Source: an uncultured Lachnospiraceae bacterium (lineage in GTDB: Bacteria; Bacillota; Clostridia; Lachnospirales; Lachnospiraceae). From it: a stretch of DNA of 8,288 nucleotides. The translations under genes and the position numbers were made by a program. The notes under the pieces are model-generated. The model saw only the letters and a list, made by a program, of their open reading frames with translations. It was not told the origin of the DNA and searched no databases. Positions 1 through 6,684 of this stretch are shown in pieces (position 1 is the first letter of the stretch; each line of letters opens with the position of its first letter). The DNA lies in NCBI GenBank assembly GCA_905235345.1, contig CAJOLO010000064.1, positions 1 to 8,288 on the forward strand, written 5' to 3'.

Positions 1-156
1 ATTCAATTCCTTCCATTACATATAATATTAATATGGTTTTAAATAAAATATAGAAAAACACTCATTCTGTTATATCACAAAGTTCCCCAAAAATAAAGAG
101 ATATTTTAAAATTTCACAGAAATATCTTTTTCTTATGTGTTATTGCACTTTTTTCA
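1..156. other. AT-rich non-coding stretch upstream of the nrd promoter
   Basis: No convincing gene is visible here on either strand. The only notable structure is an all-AT-leaning inverted repeat: AGATATTT at 99-106 pairs with AAATATCT at 120-127, extendable by A-T and one G-T pair to 95-131, with a 13-nt loop. A short T-run follows it on the plus strand (127-131). It could be the weak terminator of a gene lying left of the window, or merely AT-rich sequence. Its low GC content makes a strong intrinsic terminator unlikely. Confidence 0.4.
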
Positions 157-172
157 GCACATTATATTGTGT
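157..172 (+). promoter_or_regulatory. NrdR box 1 (putative repressor site)
   Basis: GCACATTATATTGTGT matches 14 of 16 positions of the NrdR consensus as I know it (ACACWATATATWGTGT). NrdR is the ATP-cone repressor of bacterial ribonucleotide reductase genes and usually binds two such boxes 15-16 bp apart. This box lies directly upstream of the -35 element and is paired with a second box at 188-203. The assignment is inferred from motif, spacing and position in front of nrdD; the nrdR gene itself is not in the window. Confidence 0.75.
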
Positions 173-180
173 TTTTTTCA

Positions 181-209
181 TTTACAATCCCAATATAGAG
201 TGGTATAAT
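181..209 (+). promoter_or_regulatory. Promoter of the nrdD-nrdG-dut operon
   Basis: The -35 hexamer TTTACA (181-186; consensus TTGACA) and the perfect -10 TATAAT (204-209) are separated by exactly 17 bp. The -10 is preceded by TGG (201-203), an extended -10 element. This fits a housekeeping sigma-A promoter with a start point near 215. The second NrdR box occupies nearly the whole spacer, so bound repressor would block RNA polymerase directly. Confidence 0.8.
188..203 (+). promoter_or_regulatory. NrdR box 2 (putative repressor site)
   Basis: TCCCAATATAGAGTGG matches 12 of 16 positions of the NrdR consensus, including the central AATATA and the right-hand GTG. Its start lies 31 bases from that of box 1, about three helical turns, which is the spacing known for cooperative NrdR binding. 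It lies between the -35 and -10 elements. Alone it would be a weak call; the pairing with box 1 makes it credible. Confidence 0.65.
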
Positions 210-215
210 AGAAAA

Positions 216-367
216 CGTTCTGAACATCAGCACATTAACTTCACCCATCTGTTCAAGAACCACGCAGTGCTCTGTGCACTTGAATCGGGAGTCAGCTCCC
301 CATCAGATATTTACAGGGTTGAATAAGCAGTGTTCAATATATATTTTTCAATAAAGGAGTAAGGGGT
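216..367 (+). other. Structured 5' leader of nrdD mRNA (candidate)
   Basis: The predicted transcript carries a leader of about 150 nt before the nrdD start, with several complementary arms. Outer stems are ACCC 243-246 with GGGT 316-319, and ATCTG 247-251 with CAGAT 304-308. Inside them are two arms. The first is TTCAA 252-256 with TTGAA 280-284, containing GTGC 267-270 with GCAC 276-279. The second is the hairpin GGGAG 287-291 with CTCCC 296-300. TTGAA 319-323 can also pair with TTCAA 333-337. The CTCC at 296-299 is complementary to the GGAG of the ribosome binding site (356-359), so an alternative fold could hide that site. I recognise no known riboswitch class. The pairings were found by eye and may be fortuitous. 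The strong site AAGGAG (354-359), 8 nt before the ATG, sets the nrdD start. Confidence 0.35.
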
Positions 368-2494
368 ATGAAAGTAATCAAACGAGACGGATCCACTGTT
401 TCCTATGATCGTAACAAGATCAAGGTTGCGATTCAGAAAGCCAATTCCGAAGTAGAGCCGTCAGAAAAGGTGACAGATGATACGATCGAATACATTATCA
501 ACTGCATCGAGTCCAAGAATCGTTCACGTATGCTCGTAGAAGATATTCAGGATATTATAGAGCAGAAGCTTATGGATGAGAAGAAGTTCGTTCTTGCGAA
601 GACGTACATTATATACAGATATTCAAGAGAGCTTGTACGCAAGGCCAATACGACAGACGATTCAATCTTAAGTCTTATACAGAACCGGAATAAAGATGTA
701 ATGGAGGAGAATTCCAACAAGAATGCAACGGTTGCATCCACACAGCGCGACTTGATCGCAGGTGAGGTTTCCAAAGATCTTACAAAGAGAATCCTGCTTC
801 CCGAGAAGATTTCCAAAGCTCACGAGGAGGGTGTTCTCCATTTCCATGACGCAGACTATTTCCTTCAGCCTATATTTAACTGTTGTCTTATCAATATCAA
901 GGACATTCTTGATAACGGAACTGTCATGAACGGAAAGCTTATAGAAAGTCCCAAGAGCTTTCAGGTTGCCTGCACCGTTATGACACAGGTAATCGCAGCC
1001 GTAGCAAGCAGTCAGTACGGCGGTCAGTCTGTTGATGTTAGACATCTCGGTAAATATCTCAGGAAATCCCGCGATAAGTTCAAGGCCAAGATAACCGCCG
1101 AATTCGGAGATCTTGTTTCCGAGGATGTGATCGATAAGATGGTAGAAGAACGCCTTCAGGATGAGCTCCGTTCCGGCGTACAGACCATTCAGTATCAGAT
1201 CAACACATTGATGACAACTAACGGTCAGTCTCCTTTCGTAACCCTGTTCCTTAATCTGGACAAAGACGACGAATATATCAAAGAGAACGCCATGATAATA
1301 GAAGAGATTCTGCGCCAGCGTCTTGAGGGGATCAAGAATGAGAAGGGGGCTTATGTTACCCCTGCATTTCCTAAGCTTATCTATGTACTGGACGAGCATA
1401 ATTGTCTTAAAGGCGGCGAATATGATTACATTACCGAATTAGCGGTGAAATGTTCCGCCAAGCGTCTTTATCCCGACTATATATCAGCCAAGAAGATGCG
1501 CGAGAATTATGAAGGTAATGTATTCTCATGTATGGGCTGCAGAAGCTTCCTGACTCCATGGAAAGACGAGAACGGTGATTATAAATTCGAAGGACGCTTT
1601 AATCAGGGTGTTGTAAGTCTTAATCTTCCGCAGATTGGAATCATAGCTAACGGTAATGAAGAAAAGTTCTGGGAGTTATTGGAGGAAAGACTTGACCTCT
1701 GCTACGAGGCTCTGATGTGCAGACATAACGCACTCAAGGGAGTAACCTCGGATGTTAGTCCTATCCATTGGCAGTACGGTGCCATTGCAAGACTTGATAA
1801 GGGGGAGCCTATTGATAAACTTCTTATGAACGGATACTCAACCATTTCCCTTGGATATATAGGACTGTATGAAGTCACTAAACTTATGAAGGGTGTAAGC
1901 CATACCACTCCCACCGGTCAGGAATTTGCACTTCGCGTCATGAACAGACTTCGTGCCGCAACCGATAAATGGAAAGCTGAGACCGGAATCGCATTCGGTC
2001 TTTACGGAAGCCCGGCAGAGAGCTTATGCTACCGTTTTGCAAGAATCGACCTTGAACGTTTCGGAAGCATTCCTGACATAACAGACAAAGGATACTACAC
2101 CAACTCTTACCATGTTGATGTCCGTGAAAGCATAGATGCCTTCAGCAAATTCCGTTTTGAGAGTCAGTTCCAGAAGATTTCCTCAGGCGGTGCCATTTCT
2201 TATGTCGAGATACCTAACATGAAAAATAATCTGGATGCTTTAGCTGAGGTAGTAAGGTTCATATATGACAACATTCAATACGCAGAGTTCAACACCAAGT
2301 CAGACTACTGTCATGAGTGTGGATATGACGGAGAGATTCTTATCAATGATGATAACGAATGGGAATGTCCTCAGTGTGGCAATAAGGATCACGCCAAGAT
2401 GAATGTGACCAGAAGAACCTGCGGATATCTGGGTGAGAATTTCTGGAACGTCGGCAAGACCAAAGAAATCAAAGCCCGTGTTCTTCACCTGTAA
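368..2494 (+). CDS. nrdD: Anaerobic (class III) ribonucleoside-triphosphate reductase NrdD
   Basis: This glycyl-radical enzyme reduces ribonucleoside triphosphates to dNTPs in the anaerobic cytoplasm. Residues 1-90 form an ATP-cone (start MKVIKRDGS), the allosteric domain that senses ATP/dATP. The body is the ten-stranded barrel domain: FNC at 170-172 likely supplies one active-site cysteine, and the CMGCRSF motif (388-394) the thiyl-radical cysteine, probably C391. Four cysteines near the C-terminus (C648, C651, C667, C670) form the zinc site. The RTCGYLG motif (683-689) carries the radical glycine, G686. At 708 aa the protein is full length and every expected motif is intact. AAGGAG at 354-359 supports the ATG. 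It is first in an operon with its activase nrdG 44 bp downstream, and the NrdR boxes in the promoter suggest repression when dNTPs are plentiful. Confidence 0.97.
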   Translation: MKVIKRDGSTVSYDRNKIKVAIQKANSEVEPSEKVTDDTIEYIINCIESKNRSRMLVEDIQDIIEQKLMDEKKFVLAKTYIIYRYSRELVRKANTTDDSILSLIQNRNKDVMEENSNKNATVASTQRDLIAGEVSKDLTKRILLPEKISKAHEEGVLHFHDADYFLQPIFNCCLINIKDILDNGTVMNGKLIESPKSFQVACTVMTQVIAAVASSQYGGQSVDVRHLGKYLRKSRDKFKAKITAEFGDLVSEDVIDKMVEERLQDELRSGVQTIQYQINTLMTTNGQSPFVTLFLNLDKDDEYIKENAMIIEEILRQRLEGIKNEKGAYVTPAFPKLIYVLDEHNCLKGGEYDYITELAVKCSAKRLYPDYISAKKMRENYEGNVFSCMGCRSFLTPWKDENGDYKFEGRFNQGVVSLNLPQIGIIANGNEEKFWELLEERLDLCYEALMCRHNALKGVTSDVSPIHWQYGAIARLDKGEPIDKLLMNGYSTISLGYIGLYEVTKLMKGVSHTTPTGQEFALRVMNRLRAATDKWKAETGIAFGLYGSPAESLCYRFARIDLERFGSIPDITDKGYYTNSYHVDVRESIDAFSKFRFESQFQKISSGGAISYVEIPNMKNNLDALAEVVRFIYDNIQYAEFNTKSDYCHECGYDGEILINDDNEWECPQCGNKDHAKMNVTRRTCGYLGENFWNVGKTKEIKARVLHL

Positions 2495-2538
2495 TATCAG
2501 ACTTATATAATTAAAACAGAATAGGAATATAATACAAT

Positions 2539-3081
2539 ATGAATTACGCAGCAATTAAAAAATATGACGTTGCCAACGGTCCGGGTGTTCGTGTCAGCCT
2601 CTTTGTCAGTGGATGCACACACCACTGCCCCGGCTGTTTTAATCCGGAAACATGGGATTTTAATTACGGCAAACCATTTGACAGTGATGTTATAAATGAA
2701 ATATTAGAAGCTTTGCAGCCCAACTATATACACGGATTTTCTTTGCTTGGCGGAGAACCCTTTGAATACAAGAATCAGATAGCCGTTCTCCCTCTCTTAA
2801 AAGAGATCAAAGAACGTTATCCCGACAAAGATATATGGTGTTATACCGGATATGATTTTGAGAAAGATCTTATGGAAGATATGGCAAAGCAATGGATTGA
2901 AACCTATGAAATGCTCTCGCTTATCGATATTCTTATCGACGGAGAATTTGTGGAGGCCAAGAAAGATCTGTCACTGCGCTTTCGAGGTTCATCCAACCAG
3001 AGAATAATCAGGGTTCCTGAATCCCTTGATAAGAACAGGGTAATTCTATGGGATGACACAAAAGATTTTTCAATTTATTAA
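2539..3081 (+). CDS. nrdG: Anaerobic ribonucleotide reductase-activating protein NrdG
   Basis: This radical-SAM activase uses a [4Fe-4S] cluster and S-adenosylmethionine to create the glycyl radical on NrdD. The cluster motif CxxxCxxC is clear (C26, C30, C33), set in an N-terminus typical of the family (ANGPGVR at 12-18, then LFVSGC). The GGEP motif at 71-74 contributes to SAM binding. At 180 aa the length is normal for NrdG, which lacks the extra cluster domain of larger activases such as PflA-like proteins. The start is chosen because the conserved MNYA-I-K-YD opening begins exactly there. The ribosome binding site is modest (AGGA at 2523-2526, 12 nt upstream), which may give lower expression than NrdD, as expected for a catalytic activator. 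It is certainly co-transcribed with nrdD; dut follows after 25 bp. Confidence 0.96.
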   Translation: MNYAAIKKYDVANGPGVRVSLFVSGCTHHCPGCFNPETWDFNYGKPFDSDVINEILEALQPNYIHGFSLLGGEPFEYKNQIAVLPLLKEIKERYPDKDIWCYTGYDFEKDLMEDMAKQWIETYEMLSLIDILIDGEFVEAKKDLSLRFRGSSNQRIIRVPESLDKNRVILWDDTKDFSIY

Positions 3082-3106
3082 CGCACTATCAGAAAGGATT
3101 ATTAAT

Positions 3107-3553
3107 ATGTTATCAGCCAATGTCAATGTGAAAAAATTAAGAGATAATGCTATTCTTCCTACCTATGGTTCAGAATATGCCGCAGGTGCGGATTTGTATG
3201 CATGTATAGATGATGTTGTTGAATTTGCCCCGGGTGAAACCAAGCTGATTCCAACCGGTCTTGCAATGGAAATCCCTGTCGGATATGCAGGACTTATATA
3301 TGCAAGAAGCGGACTTGCCACAAAGAAGGGGCTTGCTCCGGCTAACAAAGTCGGTGTTGTCGATGCGGATTACAGAGGCGAGATCATGGTTTCTCTACAT
3401 AACCACAGCACAGAGATTAAAACCATCGAGGCAAATGAACGCATTGCCCAGCTTGTAATAACTCCATATCTTACTGCTCATTTTGAATTAGCGGATGAAC
3501 TGAGTGATACAGTAAGAGGTGAGGGGGGTTTTGGTTCAACGGGAACCAGATAA
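3107..3553 (+). CDS. dut: Deoxyuridine 5'-triphosphate nucleotidohydrolase (dUTPase)
   Basis: It hydrolyses dUTP to dUMP and pyrophosphate, keeping uracil out of DNA and supplying dUMP to thymidylate synthase. All five motifs of the trimeric dUTPase family are present in order: AGADLYA (26-32), ARSGLA (66-71), GVVDADYRGEI (83-93, with the catalytic Asp), ERIAQLVI (111-118) and the C-terminal RGEGGFGSTG (137-146), which closes over the nucleotide. At 148 aa it is the usual length. The reading frame stays open upstream to an ATG at 3053 inside nrdG, but I place the start at 3107: AGAAAGGA (3091-3098) lies at a good distance, and the extra 18 residues match nothing in the family. It is third in the nrd operon, so dUTP removal should be co-regulated with dNTP synthesis by NrdR. 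A strong hairpin follows the stop. Confidence 0.95.
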   Translation: MLSANVNVKKLRDNAILPTYGSEYAAGADLYACIDDVVEFAPGETKLIPTGLAMEIPVGYAGLIYARSGLATKKGLAPANKVGVVDADYRGEIMVSLHNHSTEIKTIEANERIAQLVITPYLTAHFELADELSDTVRGEGGFGSTGTR

Positions 3554-3639
3554 ACGCTATACTAACACAGCGACTTCTAATTAACCGGACTAATAACTTG
3601 TCTAAGTTTTATCCGTATAATTAAAAACCTTTTTACCAA

Positions 3640-3675
3640 AATCGGTTATGTATATAATCTTATACATAACCGATT
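3640..3675. terminator. Bidirectional intrinsic terminator between convergent dut and carD-like genes
   Basis: AATCGGTTATGTATA (3640-3654) and TATACATAACCGATT (3661-3675) are a perfect 15-bp inverted repeat around a 6-nt loop. On the minus strand the stem is followed directly by T-rich sequence (TTTT, then further T-runs). On the plus strand it is followed by CTTATTGTCTTTATTATTT, which is also T-rich. It lies between the stop codons of two converging operons, so it probably ends transcription from both sides. Confidence 0.85.
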
Positions 3676-3688
3676 CTTATTGTCTTTA

Positions 3689-4003
3689 TTATTTATTCTT
3701 TGCCGGCTTTTTCTTCTTCGTTTCCTCGATTGAAAGCACATATTCAACCTCTTCCAGTTGAAGCCCGTCCATATCTTCCGGCGGATTATCCTTAAGCTCC
3801 AACGCCTCTTCTCTTGTTATCAGGGGACGTAACAGAACCTTATGATTCTCAACGGGAATATATGAAACCTTCTTCTTATCTGAAACCGAGCGTAATCCGT
3901 AATACAATATCTGTTCCCCATTCTTTGCTGCCAGCTTAGTAACTTCAGCCACCTGACACACTCCAAGGGTTTCGCTAAAAAGAATATCTTTCTTCTCAAA
4001 CAT
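3689..4003 (-). CDS. Short CarD/TRCF RNA-polymerase-interaction domain protein
   Basis: The 104-aa protein matches the CarD/CdnL/TRCF N-terminal fold (Tudor-like, binds the RNA polymerase beta subunit). It opens FEKKDILFSETLGVCQVAEV, has a YYGLRS strand, then YIPV and the LRPLIT-EEA motif around residues 68-77. CarD and CdnL normally run to about 160 aa with a helical DNA-binding C-terminal domain. Here the chain stops soon after the first domain and ends in a lysine-rich tail (KKKKPAKNK), so promoter-DNA contact, if any, must differ. I chose the ATG at 4003: GGAGAGG (4018-4012) is 8 nt upstream, whereas a GTG at 4012 overlaps that site. The site lies within the last codons of the upstream GH13 gene, so the two are translationally coupled. 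A role in transcription is inferred from family; the target is unknown. Confidence 0.8.
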   Translation of the reverse strand: MFEKKDILFSETLGVCQVAEVTKLAAKNGEQILYYGLRSVSDKKKVSYIPVENHKVLLRPLITREEALELKDNPPEDMDGLQLEEVEYVLSIEETKKKKPAKNK

Positions 4004-4008
4004 CCATG

Positions 4009-5319
4009 TCACCTCTCCATCAACCAGTAAGCTGCTGAATACGGTGGAAGCTCACTTCCTCCGCCAAAATCATGCGTTAGTCCGGTAATAAGATCTGTTG
4101 CCGTTCCACAACCCGCATCAAAATGTGCTGTATAAGGCTGATCAGCAGCATTTATCGCAACCATCACCCTCTCATCATCACACGCACGCTCGAATATACA
4201 CTGATGATTGGTAAGTACTACATTTCTGAAACCGCCATAATTAAGTGCCTTGCTGCTCTTCTTTGCCTTCGAAAGCTTTGAGATAAATTCGGACAGCTCG
4301 TTAAACTCAGGCTTATCAAAAGAAGCCCTGAGTGCAGGATCTCCCTCACTCTTATTAGCCTTAGCTCCCCACTCACTTCCATAATATACACAGGGAATAC
4401 CCGGCATCCCGAACGCAAGAGCGTATATAATCGGAAGATGGTTCTCGTTGTTCAATATACTTGCCACTCTCGTAACGTCATGATTGTCAACAAATGAAAG
4501 CAGATGTCTGCCCTTATAAAGAGTCCATTGCTCAGGTCCGAACTGTCTCGCAAGAGAATGACATATCTCAAACATATTCATGCTGTTAAAGCTTGAATAT
4601 AACCCCTTGTAGCACTCATAATTCGTTACCGAATGACACATGGAATCGTTCATCCACTGATTGTAATCCCCGTGAAGAGTCTCACCTACAATAAAGAAAT
4701 CATTCTTTAATCCATCTGTGTATTCACGAAGCCTTCTCAGGAAATCGTGATCAAGACAATATGCTACATCCAGTCTCAGACCATCAATATCAAACTCATC
4801 AATCCATCCCCTGACTGCCGAGAAAATGTGCTGCACAACCTCTTCATTACGAAGATTAAGCTTTACCAGATCATAATTACCTTCCCAGCCTTCATACCAC
4901 AGACCGTCATTATAATTGGAATTACCGTCAAAGCTTATATGGAACCAGTCTCTGTATCGGGAGTTCTCCCTATTCTTAAGTACATCCTGAAATGCGAAAA
5001 ATCCTCTTCCAACATGATTGAAAACACCGTCAAGTACTACCTTGATCCCTGCCTTATGAAGTTCATCGCAAACCTTCTTGAAATCCTCATTAGATCCAAG
5101 ACGACAATCTATCTTTGTATAGTCTCTTGTATTATATCCATGCGTATCAGACTCAAAAACCGGTGAAAAATATATTGCACCAGCTCCCAGTTTCTCAATA
5201 TGCGGAATCCAGTCAATGACCTTCAGAATTCTTGACTCCTGCTTTCCATCATTCTCAAACGGTGCATTGCAAAATCCTAATGGATAAATCTGATAAAATA
5301 CACTCTCATATGCCCACAT
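4009..5319 (-). CDS. Cytoplasmic GH13 alpha-glucan hydrolase (alpha-amylase family; neopullulanase/cyclomaltodextrinase-like)
   Basis: It hydrolyses (or transglycosylates) alpha-1,4-glucans or maltodextrins with retention. The conserved regions are all present: I DGVFNH (97-102), II GLRLDVA (180-186, nucleophile D184), III GETL (212-215, acid/base E213) and IV FVDNHD (276-281, stabiliser D281). A VKLN stretch (152-155) resembles the MPKLN region V of the neopullulanase group. There is no signal peptide and no N-terminal dimerisation domain; 436 aa is compact, just the barrel (with its B domain) and a short C-terminal beta domain. It therefore likely acts on imported maltodextrins or stored glycogen. 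The ATG is fixed by GGAGGA at 5333-5328, 8 nt upstream. It has its own promoter and is coupled to the carD-like gene downstream. The exact substrate cannot be read from sequence. Confidence 0.92.
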   Translation of the reverse strand: MWAYESVFYQIYPLGFCNAPFENDGKQESRILKVIDWIPHIEKLGAGAIYFSPVFESDTHGYNTRDYTKIDCRLGSNEDFKKVCDELHKAGIKVVLDGVFNHVGRGFFAFQDVLKNRENSRYRDWFHISFDGNSNYNDGLWYEGWEGNYDLVKLNLRNEEVVQHIFSAVRGWIDEFDIDGLRLDVAYCLDHDFLRRLREYTDGLKNDFFIVGETLHGDYNQWMNDSMCHSVTNYECYKGLYSSFNSMNMFEICHSLARQFGPEQWTLYKGRHLLSFVDNHDVTRVASILNNENHLPIIYALAFGMPGIPCVYYGSEWGAKANKSEGDPALRASFDKPEFNELSEFISKLSKAKKSSKALNYGGFRNVVLTNHQCIFERACDDERVMVAINAADQPYTAHFDAGCGTATDLITGLTHDFGGGSELPPYSAAYWLMER

Positions 5320-5511
5320 AATAAATATCCTCCAGTATTATCATATCTGCATCTGTAAAAGTCACAATCTACAACAACTTGGGTTATTAACTCATTTATT
5401 ATACCACATATATGAACATGTATCAAATCATTTCCTCAGCGTACCGGTTTCATTTTATCAATACCCGCTTTATTCCGTTAACCTCACTAATAACTGTAGC
5501 TCTTATAATTC
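5320..5511 (-). other. Intergenic region upstream of the GH13 gene
   Basis: It contains the GH13 promoter and leader of about 70 nt. No clear GC-rich terminator was seen after the deacetylase stop, so some read-through into the GH13 gene is possible. A GAAACCGGT stretch (read on the minus strand, 5451-5443), just upstream of the -35 element, faintly resembles a LacI-family/cre half-site; this is too weak to call. Confidence 0.4.
5398..5426 (-). promoter_or_regulatory. Promoter of the GH13-carD-like operon
   Basis: Read on the minus strand, -35 TTGATA (5426-5421) and a perfect -10 TATAAT (5403-5398) are separated by 17 bp. TGG directly precedes the -10, giving the same extended element as the nrd promoter. 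The start point would be near 5391, leaving a leader of about 70 nt. This indicates that the GH13 gene and its downstream partner can be transcribed independently of the deacetylase gene. Confidence 0.8.
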
Positions 5512-6510
5512 CTACTCAGCAATCTTTCCGTATGCATTTCCCAACTCCAGGGTCTTTCCCTTGTACCGTGCCATCTCACTTACGGAAACTATCTGGTAGC
5601 CCTGTTCTTTTAGCTTGGGAATCAATAACTCCATCGCTTCTGCAGTAGTATCATATATGTCATGCATAAGAATAATATCTCCGTCCTTTACTTCCGAAAG
5701 CACCTTATCACATATTGCCTGCACATCACGGCTCTTCCAGTCCTCAGAATCCACATCCCACAGAATTACCGGCTTATCTAAGATCCCCATCACTTTGTCA
5801 TCGTATGCACCATATGGCGGTCTGATAACCGTAGTCTCCTCACCGGTAGCATTCATTACCGATTGATTGACATCTCCTATCTGCTGCATGATATCATTGT
5901 CCGACAGCTCCGTCAGATTCTTATGATCAAAGGTGTGGTTACCTATCTCACACCCGTAGGCAAGAATATCCTGCAATTTATCAGGGAACTGCTCTGTCTG
6001 ACGTCCCACCACAAAGAAAGTGGCATGCGAATAATTAGCAGCCAGGACTTCCAGAATCCTGTCTGTATATTCAGCACTCGGTCCATCATCAAATGTCAAT
6101 GCAATCATAGGGGCATTCGGATCCACATCCATCGGATCAGTCGCACCAAACTTATAATATCTGTAAAATGTAAGAAACTGTCCCACGCCTTCCGAGGTGC
6201 TCTTAACTTCGTTCTCCACCTCTACTCCTTTGTTGACAGTCTCTTTATTGGTAAGTGCAAAATACCATTTTCTGAACTGGCTGTTAGGCCTGGTCTGTGA
6301 CAAAAGAATGCACAGCATCGTTACTATCACAACATAACCTGTATAGAACATTCTGCTTGATTCTAACAATGCCCTAAGTTCCCTGAAACTGCTTACACCG
6401 CCGTATCCGATCCTGTGCGTTCCTGTCTTATTCTTCCTTCTTCTTTTAATACGCCGAAGAAGTCTTCTGCAGGTATGTTTCAACCTCTTCTTCAATCTAT
6501 GTATATTCAT
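5512..6510 (-). CDS. Membrane-anchored polysaccharide deacetylase (NodB domain, CE4)
   Basis: It removes acetyl groups from N-acetylated cell-wall or surface glycans, probably peptidoglycan; the substrate is inferred. The NodB domain covers about 135-310. Motif 1 TFDDGP (139-144) has catalytic base D141 and metal ligand D142; motif 2 HTFDH (192-196) gives metal ligands H192 and H196; motif 3 is RPPYG (230-234); motif 4 is DVDSEDW (252-258); motif 5 LMHD (281-284) includes H283. All catalytic residues are intact. One membrane segment (about 56-72) follows an unusually basic cytoplasmic tail (residues 5-28 are mostly Arg and Lys), so the enzyme is a type II anchored protein with its catalytic domain outside. 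Residues 73-134 form a spacer. AAGGA lies 13 nt before the ATG, rather far, but the basic-tail-plus-anchor layout supports this start. Confidence 0.93.
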   Translation of the reverse strand: MNIHRLKKRLKHTCRRLLRRIKRRRKNKTGTHRIGYGGVSSFRELRALLESSRMFYTGYVVIVTMLCILLSQTRPNSQFRKWYFALTNKETVNKGVEVENEVKSTSEGVGQFLTFYRYYKFGATDPMDVDPNAPMIALTFDDGPSAEYTDRILEVLAANYSHATFFVVGRQTEQFPDKLQDILAYGCEIGNHTFDHKNLTELSDNDIMQQIGDVNQSVMNATGEETTVIRPPYGAYDDKVMGILDKPVILWDVDSEDWKSRDVQAICDKVLSEVKDGDIILMHDIYDTTAEAMELLIPKLKEQGYQIVSVSEMARYKGKTLELGNAYGKIAE

Positions 6511-6614
6511 TATATATTATCAATCCTTCATCTATGTAATCATGTACTGCAAAAATATGTTATCAATATTATTCGCAGTAATGCAAATAATTCATTATTA
6601 AATTTCATCATGAT

Positions 6615-6665
6615 CATAACACAATAACATGTTATAAATAATACAATCCAGTCAAATGTGTTATG
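6615..6665. repeat. Nested inverted repeats built of TGTTAT/ATAACA units (possible operator)
   Basis: CATAACACA (6615-6623) and TGTGTTATG (6657-6665) are perfect 9-bp inverted arms. Adjacent to the left arm is the 12-bp palindrome ATAACATGTTAT (6624-6635). The unit ATAACA/TGTTAT therefore occurs four times here, and again at 6558-6563. The cluster lies between the candidate promoter and the deacetylase start, as expected for an operator or a leader RNA hairpin. No regulator is recognised. AT-rich DNA makes chance repeats more likely, so this is tentative. Confidence 0.35.
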
Positions 6666-6684
6666 TAAACTCTCTGTAATTCTT

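Noticed and set aside
95..131. Hairpin with trailing T-run as terminator of an upstream gene
   Set aside because: The stem is almost all A-T, with a 13-nt loop, and no upstream gene is visible in the window, so a separate terminator call is not supported.
135..326. 63-aa plus-strand open frame in the nrdD upstream region
   Set aside because: It runs through both NrdR boxes and the promoter, begins upstream of the predicted transcription start, has no good ribosome binding site and matches no family.
216..367. Known riboswitch (purine/dG, cobalamin, THF, guanidine) in the nrdD leader
   Set aside because: I compared the leader by eye with the core motifs I remember for these classes and found no match.
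668..1399. 243-aa open frame on the minus strand
   Set aside because: It lies entirely inside nrdD, whose protein motifs are unambiguous on the other strand; its length reflects codon bias of nrdD.
3053..3106. Longer dUTPase start overlapping nrdG
   Set aside because: The extra 18 residues are encoded mainly within the nrdG tail and look unlike dUTPase; the ATG at 3107 has a proper ribosome binding site.
4747..5166. 139-aa open frame on the plus strand
   Set aside because: It is antisense within the GH13 catalytic domain, including region II, and shows no recognisable domain or start site.
5439..5452. Possible catabolite-response (cre) site upstream of the GH13 promoter
   Set aside because: TGAAACCGGT agrees with the first part of the consensus, but the last three conserved positions fail and the site is not palindromic.
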